Below are positions 9,601-18,086 of a stretch of DNA of 64,000 nt, in pieces. Position 1 is the stretch's first letter; the number at the start of each line of letters is the position of its first letter. The stretch comes from Flavobacterium psychroterrae (GTDB taxonomy: Bacteria > Bacteroidota > Bacteroidia > Flavobacteriales > Flavobacteriaceae). The DNA is taken from contig NZ_JAGYVZ010000003.1 of the NCBI RefSeq assembly GCF_018380615.1, positions 186,001 to 250,000 on the forward strand, written 5' to 3'. The position numbers and the translations under genes are program-made. Under the pieces are notes generated by a model. It worked only from the letters and a program-made list of their open reading frames with translations. It was not told the origin of the DNA and did no database searches.

Positions 9601-10178
9601 ATTTGAATTTGACAAATGATCAATTTGAATATTCAAAAGAAAAAGCAATATATCCATTTAAAATATTTACAAATAAAAAATTAAAAAAAATGAAGAAAGT
9701 TTTTGTATCATATAGCCATGCAAATATTAAAGAAATGGAAGAATTAACTAAATATTTAATTGGATTCGTTAGAAATAAAGAAATTGAAAGCTGGACAGAT
9801 CTGAAGCTTCAAAGTGGAGTAAAAGTTAAAGACGAAATCTTACAAAATCTTGAAGATGCGGATATTGTTATTTTACTAATTAGTCAAGATTTCATTGCTT
9901 CCGATTTTATATATGATAATGAATTACAAATGGCAATGAAGAAAAAAATAACAGGAAAAGGAGAAATTATTCCTGTAGTTTTAAGTAATTCTTCAATATT
10001 TGATCTTAAATTAAATGTAACAGGAAATGAAGGAAGTCTGTCTGAAGTAAAAATGGGTGAGTACTATTTTATACCACAAGACGAAAACAATAACTTAAAA
10101 CCAATTGAAAGATGGGATCATAAATCAGAAGCCTGGATGAAAGTATATAATGATTTGAAAAAGAAGATTAGTCTTTAG
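6690..10178 (+). CDS. LRR-Roc-COR-TIR protein (TIR-containing Roco family)
   Basis: This is a 1162-residue soluble multidomain protein with no signal peptide. Residues about 45-410 form leucine-rich repeats of the 22-residue type (LKYLNLSSNDISDL-like units, over fifteen). A Roc GTPase follows, with P-loop GNHSSGKS at 449-456, DFGGQ at 497-501 and THSD at 570-573 as the probable base-specificity motif. A COR region follows, with LDQLHRKG at 686 and FIPLGL at 812. Residues about 1001-1162 are a TIR domain starting MKKVFVSYSH. Its predicted NADase glutamate is E1078 in DNELQMAM. Roco proteins couple GTPase-driven dimer changes to a C-terminal effector; bacterial TIR domains usually degrade or cyclise NAD. 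A stress- or phage-triggered NADase is therefore inferred. The gene is visibly more AT-rich than its neighbours, which suggests horizontal origin. It stands alone between two terminators. Confidence 0.85.
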   Translation: MLDKPSIIIEIELFLQIKLIRENDPFRAMGILKKNCYSVDADNKVVALNLQKIPLEIFPFFRDLQNLKYLNLSNTELREISFIQFLTELKYLNLSSNDISDLENIISLRHLEYLNLFNNRISSLYFIQELKEIKTLILSNNNIGDVKPLSYLTNLISLDLSNNLLSDISSLNKLNQLQELILSKNRIKGFPYIPNLSNLNHLNLSSNGLEDIFGIENHLKIDKLNLSNNKIYNIRLLQDLSNLRYLYIHKNEIEDLTSIDDLYNLRVLNASNNQIRNFFFPNLKRLLKLFLSNNPLDYINLEYNERIIELYLNNTLIKELDNFDILRNLRSLHLHNNQLYDIRFLFNLKKLLVLDLSSNNIEDISPLIDLPLKSLSISDNPIENIEESLLFKNTLEYLSINDTIYAKNNNLELSKTENHLNIIKNKIIIKNSLGETVDSYYPVKILLLGNHSSGKSQFLNYFLNNTLQQKSETTDILQIKFFKDKRDSILPTAVFYDFGGQDFYHGLYRIFLSNQSIHCLFWHTKTNFNKYELDIKDNPIQNFNVNYWIGQKKYNEYKEDFNDDLFLIETHSDLKESNKPTYFIFNEKEKVPRQQFYISLKYDTNNKSTFSNNQLVNLQHLKSNLISLIEEKQIHFQQKKWYLNFIKYITSPQRREQAIEIFDLLNIFEDLNTSQESKIQLLQIELDQLHRKGLVLYYKKEIPNFVWLNPLKIVTYIKEKVLIFDEIKKEKGILNIEYFKEKNIDHNILYLLQLQKVIFLHKYGINSNKEVIEEYIIPNYLPLVDKNNDIEYDLFTFGIHKHHIFTLKFTDFIPLGLINQLICFFGSLPDQKKFWRNQIIFTLESKCKILIYLDHENLKIKVFSHFLITDNDAKEKITRYIYSCILCFYWNFELITLKEYLKYEEEYILNDGDTLNNNLELNFYQSRRFYEIVDCDIPSDLYISMDTKTFIKADELSSIDQFTNTKINTYNLNLTNDQFEYSKEKAIYPFKIFTNKKLKKMKKVFVSYSHANIKEMEELTKYLIGFVRNKEIESWTDLKLQSGVKVKDEILQNLEDADIVILLISQDFIASDFIYDNELQMAMKKKITGKGEIIPVVLSNSSIFDLKLNVTGNEGSLSEVKMGEYYFIPQDENNNLKPIERWDHKSEAWMKVYNDLKKKISL

Positions 10179-10237
10179 ATAAAAACAAATTCACTTACTA
10201 TCGTATAAAAATTAAACCAAAACGTTTATTAAAACTC

Positions 10238-10275
10238 AAAAAAAAGCGCCACAATTCACATTGCAGCGCTTTTTC
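10238..10275. terminator. bidirectional terminator between convergent genes
   Basis: A-rich and T-rich flanks surround a stem with AAAAAGCGC and GCGCTTTTT arms. It lies between the TIR-Roco stop and the stop of the leftward peptidase gene, and could serve both. Confidence 0.65.
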
Positions 10276-10295
10276 AATATTATAAAACTTAACTT

Positions 10296-11492
10296 TTAAA
10301 CCCCTAACTTCTTAGCAATTTCATTTGGAATTCCGCCTTTGTTTACTAGTAAAGCAGTTGTTTTATATTTTACGAAATTTTTAGTCACAAACAAGAAACC
10401 TTTGTAGTCGTTTGTTGCTCCCCATGAATTTTTTACGATGTAGTATTCTTTTCCGGTTTGATCTTTTGCAAGACCTATAATGTGCATTCCGTGATCGTCT
10501 GTTGTTGTGTAATTATCAAACGCAGTCTGACGCATTTCAGCAGTAATTTCAGGTTCTGCTTTTGGTCCGTTAAACATGTCTGCTTTTTCTTCAGCCGTCA
10601 TATCGTCAAATTTCTTTGTTGGCACATAAGCAACACCGTTTTTCCAGCTAAAGCTTTTCTCGCTTACGTCAGTTGCCCAGGCTACAGTATATCCTTTTTT
10701 CAAAGCATTGTCAATAACATCAGTCATATCATTTACTTTCACGTTGTACACCTGATCAAATGACCAGTTGTCCGGCACCATCATAGTTGTTTTTTGGTAA
10801 TACGGCGCATTGGTGAACGATGATATTTCAACATATTCATCAGGATTAATTCCTACTACTTCCTTCGCAAAAGTTTGAGGCGTATAGTTTTTCCCTTTGT
10901 AAGTAAAGTTTTCCGGCACAGTTCCTAAATACGAATCAATAACTGCAGCGTATGCTTTTTGCCAGTTTGGCGTCAATTCACCATTTGGGTTTTTAACCAC
11001 AGCAGTCAAAACGCCTTCGATAATCGCTGCCATTTCTCCAAATTTATTTTTATCAGTTCCGTAGTTCAATCCTGTGTAAATCTCTCTTGGTACGGTTCCG
11101 TATTTTTTGTACATATTAATTACATCATGCAATGCACCACCGTCACCTAAAGTAACTGCTCCGTGCATACGTACATAATTAATTCCTTTTTCAACATAAA
11201 CGTTTCTTGCCGAGTAAATTTGAGACAATTCTACAGGTTGTTTTCCTAAACGAATCATTTCTGACTCCAGAAAAGAGTTTGCAGAATAACTCCAGCAAGT
11301 TCCAGACGAACCTTGTGCTTTTACTGATGTTGTTCCTAAATTAATTACCTCAGTGAATTTAAAGTTTTCTTTACTTTTTTCGCTTGCATTTAGTTTTAAT
11401 GAATTCACTAAAATGTCCTGTGCAAAACCACTCGTTGCGCCTACGAAAAATACCGAAGCAGCAAGTACTGATTTGAATGAAAATGTATTCAT
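10296..11492 (-). CDS. exported C1 (papain-like) peptidase, aminopeptidase C/bleomycin hydrolase type
   Basis: This is a 398-residue cysteine peptidase with a signal peptide (ATSGFAQ, cleavage near residue 24), so it acts outside the cytoplasm. The catalytic Cys is in SSGTCWSYS (near residue 67). The His is in DDHGMHIIGLA (near 336) and the Asn in VKNSWG (near 356). This order and spacing match the C1B aminopeptidase C group. Cytosolic PepC enzymes lack a signal peptide, so this is the exported Bacteroidota variant. It is a single gene whose upstream region is shared with a divergent AraC-type regulator. No specific substrate can be read from the sequence. Confidence 0.9.
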   Translation of the reverse strand: MNTFSFKSVLAASVFFVGATSGFAQDILVNSLKLNASEKSKENFKFTEVINLGTTSVKAQGSSGTCWSYSANSFLESEMIRLGKQPVELSQIYSARNVYVEKGINYVRMHGAVTLGDGGALHDVINMYKKYGTVPREIYTGLNYGTDKNKFGEMAAIIEGVLTAVVKNPNGELTPNWQKAYAAVIDSYLGTVPENFTYKGKNYTPQTFAKEVVGINPDEYVEISSFTNAPYYQKTTMMVPDNWSFDQVYNVKVNDMTDVIDNALKKGYTVAWATDVSEKSFSWKNGVAYVPTKKFDDMTAEEKADMFNGPKAEPEITAEMRQTAFDNYTTTDDHGMHIIGLAKDQTGKEYYIVKNSWGATNDYKGFLFVTKNFVKYKTTALLVNKGGIPNEIAKKLGV

Positions 11493-11705
11493 AATTTATA
11501 TTTAATGTTTGATAAATTAGTCTTTGTAATTTACAATTTGTTACAAAACAATTAAATTTCAGTTAATAAAACTAACCTTTAAGCGTTAATTTTTACAAAA
11601 TGTTTTTTTTAAGCTACAAAACCTTACAAATTTCGCAAAATCATTAACTGTCTTATAATCAAAAACAATTCACGTTTCATATTCCTTTATTATGTAGTAA
11701 TTTAG

Positions 11706-12533
11706 TTGCTCAAATTGCATGCAATACATCAGGAAATGTACGAACTGGAAAAAGAAAAATACTTAGGCAATACTAAAAACATTTTCAACAACACACAAGG
11801 AATTGCAGTTGTTGAAACCGAGTATAAAAATAAGGTTTACGAAGGCTGGCATTCGCACAATAACGCCCATATTACACTTTTCCTGAAAGGCGGAACTGCC
11901 GAAAAACGTAAAAACTCCAGTACGGTTGTTGGTCCGGGTTCGCTATTGTTTTATCATAGTGACGAATTGCATTTGAATCAGGATACGCTTTTTCCGTCTA
12001 AAAATATTAATATCGAAATTGAAGAGGATCTCCTGAAACAACTTCAGATTTCTGAAGCTGTTATCGAAAAATCTATTCAGAATACTACGCTGACCAAATT
12101 CCTGATTCTGAAAATATTTAAGGAATCTATGGTTGCCGATGCTTTTTCCGGCGATACTATAAATATGTTATTTGCACAATTATCTAGCGCAAATACTCAT
12201 TTAGACAGATTTGAAAAAAGTCCGTTTTGGGTAAAAAGCCTAACCGAATTACTAAACGATTGCTGGAATGAAAACCCGAATTTAAAGGATCTTGCTCAGG
12301 TTTTAAACCTGAATCCTATTACGATATCCAAGCATTTTCCGAAATATTTTGGCTGTACTTTAGGCGAATATATGCGCAGGATCAAAATAAATCGTTCGCT
12401 TTCGCTGATTGATTCCAACAAAATCAATTTGACCGAAATAGGTTTTGAATGTGGTTTTGCAGATCAAAGCCATTTTATCAGAACTTTTAAAAGTCAAACT
12501 GGATTTCTTCCCAAACAATTTCAAAAATTATAA
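11706..12533 (+). CDS. AraC-family transcriptional regulator
   Basis: A cytoplasmic regulator with an N-terminal cupin-like sensor region (about residues 20-110, including HSHNNAHITLFL) and a C-terminal AraC HTH pair (about 180-275). The second helix-turn-helix is in IGFECGFADQSHFIRTFK, followed by GFLPKQFQ. The open frame begins with TTG at 11706. An ATG ten codons later (11736, MYELEKEK) is preceded by AGGA and is the more likely start, giving 265 residues. The gene is followed at 78 bases by a CPBP protease gene on the same strand, which it may control. The inducer is unknown. Confidence 0.85.
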   Translation: MLKLHAIHQEMYELEKEKYLGNTKNIFNNTQGIAVVETEYKNKVYEGWHSHNNAHITLFLKGGTAEKRKNSSTVVGPGSLLFYHSDELHLNQDTLFPSKNINIEIEEDLLKQLQISEAVIEKSIQNTTLTKFLILKIFKESMVADAFSGDTINMLFAQLSSANTHLDRFEKSPFWVKSLTELLNDCWNENPNLKDLAQVLNLNPITISKHFPKYFGCTLGEYMRRIKINRSLSLIDSNKINLTEIGFECGFADQSHFIRTFKSQTGFLPKQFQKL

Positions 12534-12611
12534 GAGAGGCAAATTTCATTCTGTTTTTTGGTTTTGATGGCGCCTACATTTGTCCCATCATAATCATTAA
12601 ATCAAATCAAA

Positions 12612-13478
12612 ATGGAAACGCTTACTGCAAAACAAAAAATATTCAATTTTCCTGTAACCAAAATTATTCTCGCCTTAATTGCCTTTATGGCTTTTGTAAT
12701 TATCGGGCAACAAATTGCCGGAAAATTATTGGGATTAACTCCTTTAGAAAAAGACTTGAGAAATCTTTTTAAAGGCATCATCGTTTCGGCTTTAGCGATT
12801 ACGAGTTATATTCTTTTCTTCAAAAATTACGAAAAAAGAAAAGTAACCGAATTATCTGTAAATAGATTAGCCCAAAATTTAATCTTTGGTACTTTGGTTG
12901 GTTTTGTACTTCAATCTCTAACTATTCTGGGGATGTACCTTAACGGAAGTTATAGCGTTATTGCCGTAAATCCGGTGTCGTTTATCTTGATTCCGCTTAC
13001 GGTTGCATTTACCATCGCGATTATCGAAGAAATTTTAGTCCGCGGAATCATCTTCAGGATTCTGGAAGAAAAACTGGGAACTTATATTGCGTTGAGTATT
13101 TCGGCGATTATATTTGGCGCTTTGCATTTAGCGAACGCAAACAGCACTTTACTTTCGGGATTGCGTATTACTGTTGCGGGATTTTTATTGGGAGCGGCTT
13201 TTGTTTACAGCAGGAATTTATGGTTTCCTATTGCGCTGCATTTTGCATGGAATTTTACGCAATCGGGTATTTTTGGCGCAATCACTTCCGGAAACGAAAA
13301 AACGAGTAGTTTATTGGTAAGCAAAATTCAGGGTTCGGCGTTGATTACCGGTGGACAATTTGGTCCCGAAGGAAGTATTCAGGCAACTATATTCTGTTTT
13401 ATTGGTGCAATTGTTTTATTGGCTTTAAGCCAAAGGGACAATAAAATCATAAAACCTTATTGGAAGAAACTCAATTAA
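12612..13478 (+). CDS. CPBP-family intramembrane glutamic/metalloprotease
   Basis: This is a 288-residue multi-pass membrane protein of the CPBP (ABI, Rce1-like) family. Around eight hydrophobic segments can be seen. The family motifs are EEILVRGIIF (EExxxR) near residue 142, GALHLAN near 171 and HFAWNF near 213; together these supply the catalytic glutamates and histidines. Members process prenylated or other membrane proteins, and some give bacteriocin immunity; the role here is not known. It follows the AraC-type regulator on the same strand, so a small regulatory unit is plausible. A tandem repeat array begins directly after its stop. Confidence 0.88.
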   Translation: METLTAKQKIFNFPVTKIILALIAFMAFVIIGQQIAGKLLGLTPLEKDLRNLFKGIIVSALAITSYILFFKNYEKRKVTELSVNRLAQNLIFGTLVGFVLQSLTILGMYLNGSYSVIAVNPVSFILIPLTVAFTIAIIEEILVRGIIFRILEEKLGTYIALSISAIIFGALHLANANSTLLSGLRITVAGFLLGAAFVYSRNLWFPIALHFAWNFTQSGIFGAITSGNEKTSSLLVSKIQGSALITGGQFGPEGSIQATIFCFIGAIVLLALSQRDNKIIKPYWKKLN

Positions 13479-13496
13479 ATTATTCAGGTTGAAAAG

Positions 13497-14290
13497 GTTT
13501 TTTTGCCACAAATTTCACGAATTTTCACGAATTGAATTTGTGGAAATTGGTGCAATTGGTGCAATTTGTGCAATTTGTGGTTAATCTTTTTGCTTCCTCG
13601 TGTCAAACATTTGCCACATATTAAAAAGATTCAAAGGACTTTAAAATCTTCTCAATCTGCAAAATCTGCGTGAAAAAATTTATAATGAAAAAGTTTTTTC
13701 ACCACAAATTGCACAAATTTTCGCAAATTCAGTTCGTGGAAATTTGTGCAATTTGTAGTTAGTATTCTTGCTTCCCCGTGTCAAACATTTGCCACAGATT
13801 AAAAAGATTCAAAGGATTAAAATCTGCTCAATCTACAAAATCTGCGTGAAAAAATTTATAATGAAAAAGTTTTTTCACCACAAATTGCACCAATTTTCGC
13901 AAATTAAATTCGTGGAAATTTGTGCAATTTGTGGTTAGTATTTTTGCTTCCCCGTGTCAAACATTTGCCACAGATTAAAAAGATTCAATGGATTAAAATC
14001 TGCTCAATCTGCAAAATCTGCGAGAAAAAATTTATAATGAAAAAGTTTTTTCACCACAAATTGCACAAATTTTCGCAAATTAAATTCGTGGAAATTTTTG
14101 CAATTTGTGGTTAGTATTTTTGCTTCCCCGTGTCAAACATTTGCCACAGATTAAAAGGATTAAAATCTGCTCAATCTGCAAAATCTGCGAGAAAAAATTT
14201 ATAAGAAAAAAAGTTTTTTTACCACAAATTGCAGAAATTTTCGCAAATTAAATTCGTGGAAATTTGTGCAATTGCTTCGCCTGTTTGGTA
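13497..14290. repeat. tandem array of about five ~176-bp hairpin-bearing repeats
   Basis: The word ATGAAAAAGTTTTTTCACCAC recurs at about 13685, 13861 and 14037 (spacing 176), with diverged copies at the left end (near 13497) and the right end (near 14204). Each unit holds an inverted repeat with CCACAAATTGCAC on the left and GTGCAATTTGTGG on the right. It also holds the word CGTGTCAAACATTTGCCACA and a run resembling AATCTGCTCAATCTGCAAAATCTGCG. The array fills the whole space between the CPBP gene and the leftward BamA-like gene. Short open frames across it have no protein character. It is not a CRISPR array: the units are long, contiguous and without unique spacers. Confidence 0.85.
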
Positions 14291-14313
14291 TCGGGCGGGT
14301 CGTGGCGAATATT

Positions 14314-15468
14314 TTACCTCAACCAATTACTTCCAAAAACCACATAATACGCCCAATCTTCGGGACCTTTTGCTACATCAACTCCCATACGGAGTTTGAA
14401 TTTTCGGGCGAGTAAATACCTAAAACCTGATCCGTAACTGTAGACAACCGGTTTTGCAAAAGCTTTATCCCAGTCGTTAAAAGCGCTTGCAAGTCCGCCG
14501 TAACCCATAAGGCTCCATCGTTTATAAAGATCCCATCGCAATTCGCTTTCAAAAATCAAGCTCGTTTTTCCCTGATATCTTCCGGCAGGAACTCCTCTTA
14601 AATTAATTCCGGGCAACATATAAAATGGTGGATTTCCAAAGGCTTGTTCACCTTCAAAACGAAGTCCGCCAATTAATTTTTTGGTTATGGGATGATAGCC
14701 AATTGCGGATAAATTCAATCGCCAGGAATTATAATCACTTCCCAAAGCTTTATCTGACCAAAAGAAATCTGATTGCAATCGGATTCCTTTATCGGGCGTA
14801 AAAATATTATCCCGACCATCAAACTGAATCGCGGCTCCTAACTGACTTATGGTGCTTTTAATATCTTTGGGCTGTATAAACGAAGGCAAATTTTCTGTAG
14901 GTAATTTTATATCTGAGTGTAAAAAAAGATATTGCGGTCCTGCGCTCCATTTTGCATTATTAAACTGTTTTAGCCATTGTGTATAAAACGAATAGGATTT
15001 AAAATTTAGTTTAAATTCTAAATCTTTTCCACTTGGCATATTTTCATAAAAAGACAAATTCATATCGCCATATCCCGCCATTACGCGATATAATATCTTT
15101 GGTTTTACTAATGTTGCAGAACGAAATGCGCCTACAAGCCAGCTTTTATTACCGGTGTACATTCCGGCTCCTCCGGTAATATCCGGATTTATAAATCGTT
15201 TTTTGCCATTTTCATCAATAACAGGCGCACGCTTTTTAAGAAAAACAGGAACAATGGCGCCGCCAATTCCGCCCAAAGCAGGTTCTGTAATAACGGTAGG
15301 AATGACAATAAAACCATGTGCATAAATAATATAATTGCTTAAATCTATGGCTCCGTCTATAGAATCTCTTAAACTAATATGTTGTTTTTGAGCTTTAATT
15401 GTAGTAATCGGTAATAGAAAAAAGATATTTATAAGAAGGAATTTCGGGAAGAGTTTTATGTTTTTCAT
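14314..15468 (-). CDS. BamA/TamA-family outer membrane barrel protein
   Basis: This is a 384-residue protein with a signal peptide (residues 1-26, ITTIKAQ). It has a C-terminal surface-antigen (D15) type barrel: GGLRFEGEQAFGNPPFYML, LRGVPAGRYQGK and the closing strand YYVVFGSNWLR. There are no POTRA repeats, so it is not the essential assembly factor BamA. Short barrels of this kind are common in Bacteroidota and their roles are largely unknown. It is the last gene of a leftward run of exported proteins. The 275-bp gap to the next gene, which contains palindromes, makes separate transcription possible. Confidence 0.75.
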   Translation of the reverse strand: MKNIKLFPKFLLINIFFLLPITTIKAQKQHISLRDSIDGAIDLSNYIIYAHGFIVIPTVITEPALGGIGGAIVPVFLKKRAPVIDENGKKRFINPDITGGAGMYTGNKSWLVGAFRSATLVKPKILYRVMAGYGDMNLSFYENMPSGKDLEFKLNFKSYSFYTQWLKQFNNAKWSAGPQYLFLHSDIKLPTENLPSFIQPKDIKSTISQLGAAIQFDGRDNIFTPDKGIRLQSDFFWSDKALGSDYNSWRLNLSAIGYHPITKKLIGGLRFEGEQAFGNPPFYMLPGINLRGVPAGRYQGKTSLIFESELRWDLYKRWSLMGYGGLASAFNDWDKAFAKPVVYSYGSGFRYLLARKFKLRMGVDVAKGPEDWAYYVVFGSNWLR

Positions 15469-15561
15469 AGTAACATCTGAATATTTATTTTCTATTTAAA
15501 CAACTTTAGAATTATCGAATTCTTAAAAAACATTCATTAAAAGCAATTATTTAAACACATA

Positions 15562-15581
15562 GTCCCGATAGCTATCGGGAC
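15562..15581. repeat. perfect 20-bp palindrome, copy 1
   Basis: GTCCCGATAGCTATCGGGAC is a perfect palindrome. A second copy lies 112 bases further on, in the same gap. Short palindromes with this sequence are frequent in Flavobacterium intergenic DNA. Confidence 0.85.
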
Positions 15582-15693
15582 ATAGGTTCTAAATGTCAAA
15601 AAAAGAACTTAAAAAAGAAACCAATTTCTCTTGCATAGCAAGCTTTGTGTATTTTAAATAAGTGAACGCTTTTATTTAACGAAAAAAATCTAT

Positions 15694-15713
15694 GTCCCGA
15701 TAGCTATCGGGAC
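15694..15713. repeat. perfect 20-bp palindrome, copy 2
   Basis: Identical to the copy at 15562. Both are flanked by related words (ACATAG and CTATGT), so the two copies with their flanks form a larger inverted repeat around the A/T-rich segment between them. Confidence 0.85.
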
Positions 15714-15743
15714 GATGTGTTAAAAATTCACAGAACTTGTACA

Positions 15744-16715
15744 TTATTTTTTCTTTAAACTAAATACGTGCGCAAGCGTTAGGAAAAAAGTATTTCCCTG
15801 AAATCTGTTTACAGCTTCAACCTCAGCAATCCATCGAAATCCTGCCGAAGTACTGGATTTTATATGATAATAGTTGAGCTCAGCGCCAATTCCGCCAACT
15901 CGATCTTTGGTAGTTTGAATATTTCCAAAAACCGGAACCGGAATTTGATCGTTAGTTACTTTATATTGTAAATAATAAATCAATCCTGCATTAAGCACTC
16001 CTTTTGGAGCTGTTTTTTCGGTATTCATTGCATAAAATGTTTTTCCCAAACCACCTTCAATACTTAAAAGATCTCCGGTTTTAATATCGGTATCTTTTTT
16101 TCTTCCATTCATTTCATAAGAGGCTAAAGCTGAAAAATGAAACGTTTTTTTATCATTAAAAAACAAGGTTGTTCCTGCCGAAAGTTCATTCATAAACATT
16201 CCTAAACCGCTATTGTCAGAAGCTCCTAAATCAAATTTTCCTGTTGGTAAATACACTTGGTAGCTAAAAACAAAATCGGCTCTTTTATGGTGCCAGCCCA
16301 ATTGAATGGGTACAATATAAGTATCTGTCAAGGCAAAAGGACTTTTTGAATCTATGGTATTTCCCTGAATTCTATTTGATGCAAAAGCCAGTAAAATTGT
16401 TGCTCCATAATTTGCTCCCAGGATTTTGAAATCACTTACATAGGTTGCGCCAACTCCCGTAATAAACATATTAAGATCAGGATTTGCGACAGACTTATCG
16501 CCATCAGCATTTCTTAAAGAGGATGCCGCATAAAAATATCCCGGCACATATACACTCAATGTGTTTTCTGGTGTTTGAGTTCCGGATTGTAATCCCATTG
16601 CGCCTAAAATATGTCCGCCTTTTAGTTGTGCATGGCTAAAAAAAGAAAGAAACAAAACTAGTAATGTAAAAAATGATTTTATGGTTTGTCTTTGCTTATT
16701 AAATTTTGCTTTCAT
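15744..16715 (-). CDS. outer-membrane transporter-like protein (phenol MetA degradation family)
   Basis: A barrel protein of the Phenol_MetA_deg/SphA-like group, members of which are thought to pass hydrophobic or aromatic compounds across the outer membrane. The frame is open from 16754, but the start at 16715 (MKAKFNKQ) puts a normal signal peptide at the N-terminus, ending SFFSHAQ. This gives 323 residues. Recognisable parts are the N-terminal GGHILGAMGLQSGTQTP, VPIQLGWHHKRADFVFSYQV and YLPTGKFD. It lies downstream of a membrane-bound AraC regulator in the sulfatase/DUF1254 block. Substrate transport is inferred from family membership. Confidence 0.7.
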   Translation of the reverse strand: MKAKFNKQRQTIKSFFTLLVLFLSFFSHAQLKGGHILGAMGLQSGTQTPENTLSVYVPGYFYAASSLRNADGDKSVANPDLNMFITGVGATYVSDFKILGANYGATILLAFASNRIQGNTIDSKSPFALTDTYIVPIQLGWHHKRADFVFSYQVYLPTGKFDLGASDNSGLGMFMNELSAGTTLFFNDKKTFHFSALASYEMNGRKKDTDIKTGDLLSIEGGLGKTFYAMNTEKTAPKGVLNAGLIYYLQYKVTNDQIPVPVFGNIQTTKDRVGGIGAELNYYHIKSSTSAGFRWIAEVEAVNRFQGNTFFLTLAHVFSLKKK

Positions 16716-16771
16716 AGTGGTTATTTTAAAATTAATGAGACTCCATAACTTCATTTTACAAACTATTTCTT

Positions 16772-17956
16772 TTAATTTGAAGCTTGTTTAAGATAATAAG
16801 TATTGGTTTTCTCAGGATTAAATCTAATTACTTTGAAATATTCAGAAGGCGATTTTCCTGTATGTTTTATAAAAGCTCTAAAACAGGTTGTTCTGGATTT
16901 AAACCCGGAACCCCACGCCATGCCTTCAAGCGATAAATCTTTCCATTCAGGATCGTTTATTTTTTCCTTAAAATATTCTATCCTTTTTAGATTGACATAA
17001 TCCTGAAAATGAAGATTAAATTCTGAATTGATTAAATTGGAGATGTGATGTACTGATATTCCTGTTTCATCAGAGATATCGCGTATTACTAAATCCTTTT
17101 TCAAAAAAAGCTCTTTTGATGCAAAAAGACTGTCTAATTTATGGAGATACAATGATTTTTTTTCAGGAGTTAATTCTTTAACGAGCGGTAATGTTTTACT
17201 CTCACTTGCTTTTATCACGATTAATTTTTCTTCTATAAACTCGGTATTTTCAGTTGCATCATAAAATATCTGCGGTTTAAAATAGAGCCAGCCTACGGTA
17301 AAAACTAAAACAGAGGATATTAATATGTAACACGAAAAATCAATGCTGTCAACACGGGTAATCAAAAAATAATGTACAAAAAGTGTCGAAAATAAAAATA
17401 ATATTACCAAATTATAAAGTCTGATCCAGCTCAAAACCTTGATGCGGTTAAAATGATTTTCCTTAAATTTTTTCAAGTCATAATTCAAAATCATCATGGT
17501 CTGGCAAAAGGAATACAAAAGCCAAATGGTAAGACTCAACATTGAAAAAGGACTGTTTATTTTTAAGGAAACATAATCAATTATTTCAAGATTGGTAAAA
17601 TTGCCTATCCAAACAAAAAGACTTAAACTGAAATATATTATAAATGGCAAAAAATGCAGCCAATCGTATTTTCTAAAAATTCTATCAGAAAACAAAATAC
17701 TTCTTACGTAAAGAAAAGCAGAAGGTGCAACCAAAAAAATAAATGATTTTGTGACCATAAATAAATCAGGAAATGCTTTAAAATTAGTAGCCGACAAATA
17801 AAAATTATACACACTAACTACCGCAAGACTGAACAAAAAGAGTCCCAGAAAAAAACTTTTTGAGTAATTTTTTTTGGAAAAAAGAACCATAAAGGATGTC
17901 GCAAAACCAATTATTGTAGCTATAAAAAAGAAAAGCGAAAGGATTATATCGACCAT
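16772..17956 (-). CDS. membrane-anchored AraC-family regulator
   Basis: This is a 394-residue protein. Its N-terminal ~225 residues form about seven membrane helices. A linker and a C-terminal AraC-type DNA-binding domain (about 280-385) follow, with VIRDISDETGISVHHISNLI as the first HTH and AWGSGFKSRTTCFRAF as the second. The 7TM-AraC arrangement is common in Bacteroidota and suggests sensing of a membrane or extracellular signal. It sits between the DUF4136 lipoprotein gene and the outer-membrane transporter gene, all leftward. It is a good candidate for the local regulator of this block. Confidence 0.85.
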   Translation of the reverse strand: MVDIILSLFFFIATIIGFATSFMVLFSKKNYSKSFFLGLFLFSLAVVSVYNFYLSATNFKAFPDLFMVTKSFIFLVAPSAFLYVRSILFSDRIFRKYDWLHFLPFIIYFSLSLFVWIGNFTNLEIIDYVSLKINSPFSMLSLTIWLLYSFCQTMMILNYDLKKFKENHFNRIKVLSWIRLYNLVILFLFSTLFVHYFLITRVDSIDFSCYILISSVLVFTVGWLYFKPQIFYDATENTEFIEEKLIVIKASESKTLPLVKELTPEKKSLYLHKLDSLFASKELFLKKDLVIRDISDETGISVHHISNLINSEFNLHFQDYVNLKRIEYFKEKINDPEWKDLSLEGMAWGSGFKSRTTCFRAFIKHTGKSPSEYFKVIRFNPEKTNTYYLKQASN

Positions 17957-18032
17957 GAGTTTTAAGCTTTAGTTTTATTCTGTATATTCCTTTACTTTTA
18001 AAGAAATTCAAAAAGAATTCGTCGGCAATAAT

Positions 18033-18063
18033 GCTGTACTTATCTGATAGTAATAAGTACAGC
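18033..18063. repeat. inverted repeat between the DUF4136 and AraC genes
   Basis: GCTGTACTTA and TAAGTACAGC form a perfect 10-bp stem with an 11-base loop. It lacks a strong T-run on either side, so it may be an operator rather than a terminator. Confidence 0.5.
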
Positions 18064-18086
18064 TATTTAAAAAACAATTTTTTAAC

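Noticed and set aside
13497..14290. A CRISPR array or a coding gene (open frame 13920-14114)
   Set aside because: The repeat length is about 176 bp without spacers, and the frame just follows repeated hairpin DNA.
15562..15713. Ends of an insertion sequence
   Set aside because: Both are self-palindromes with about 110 bp between and no transposase.
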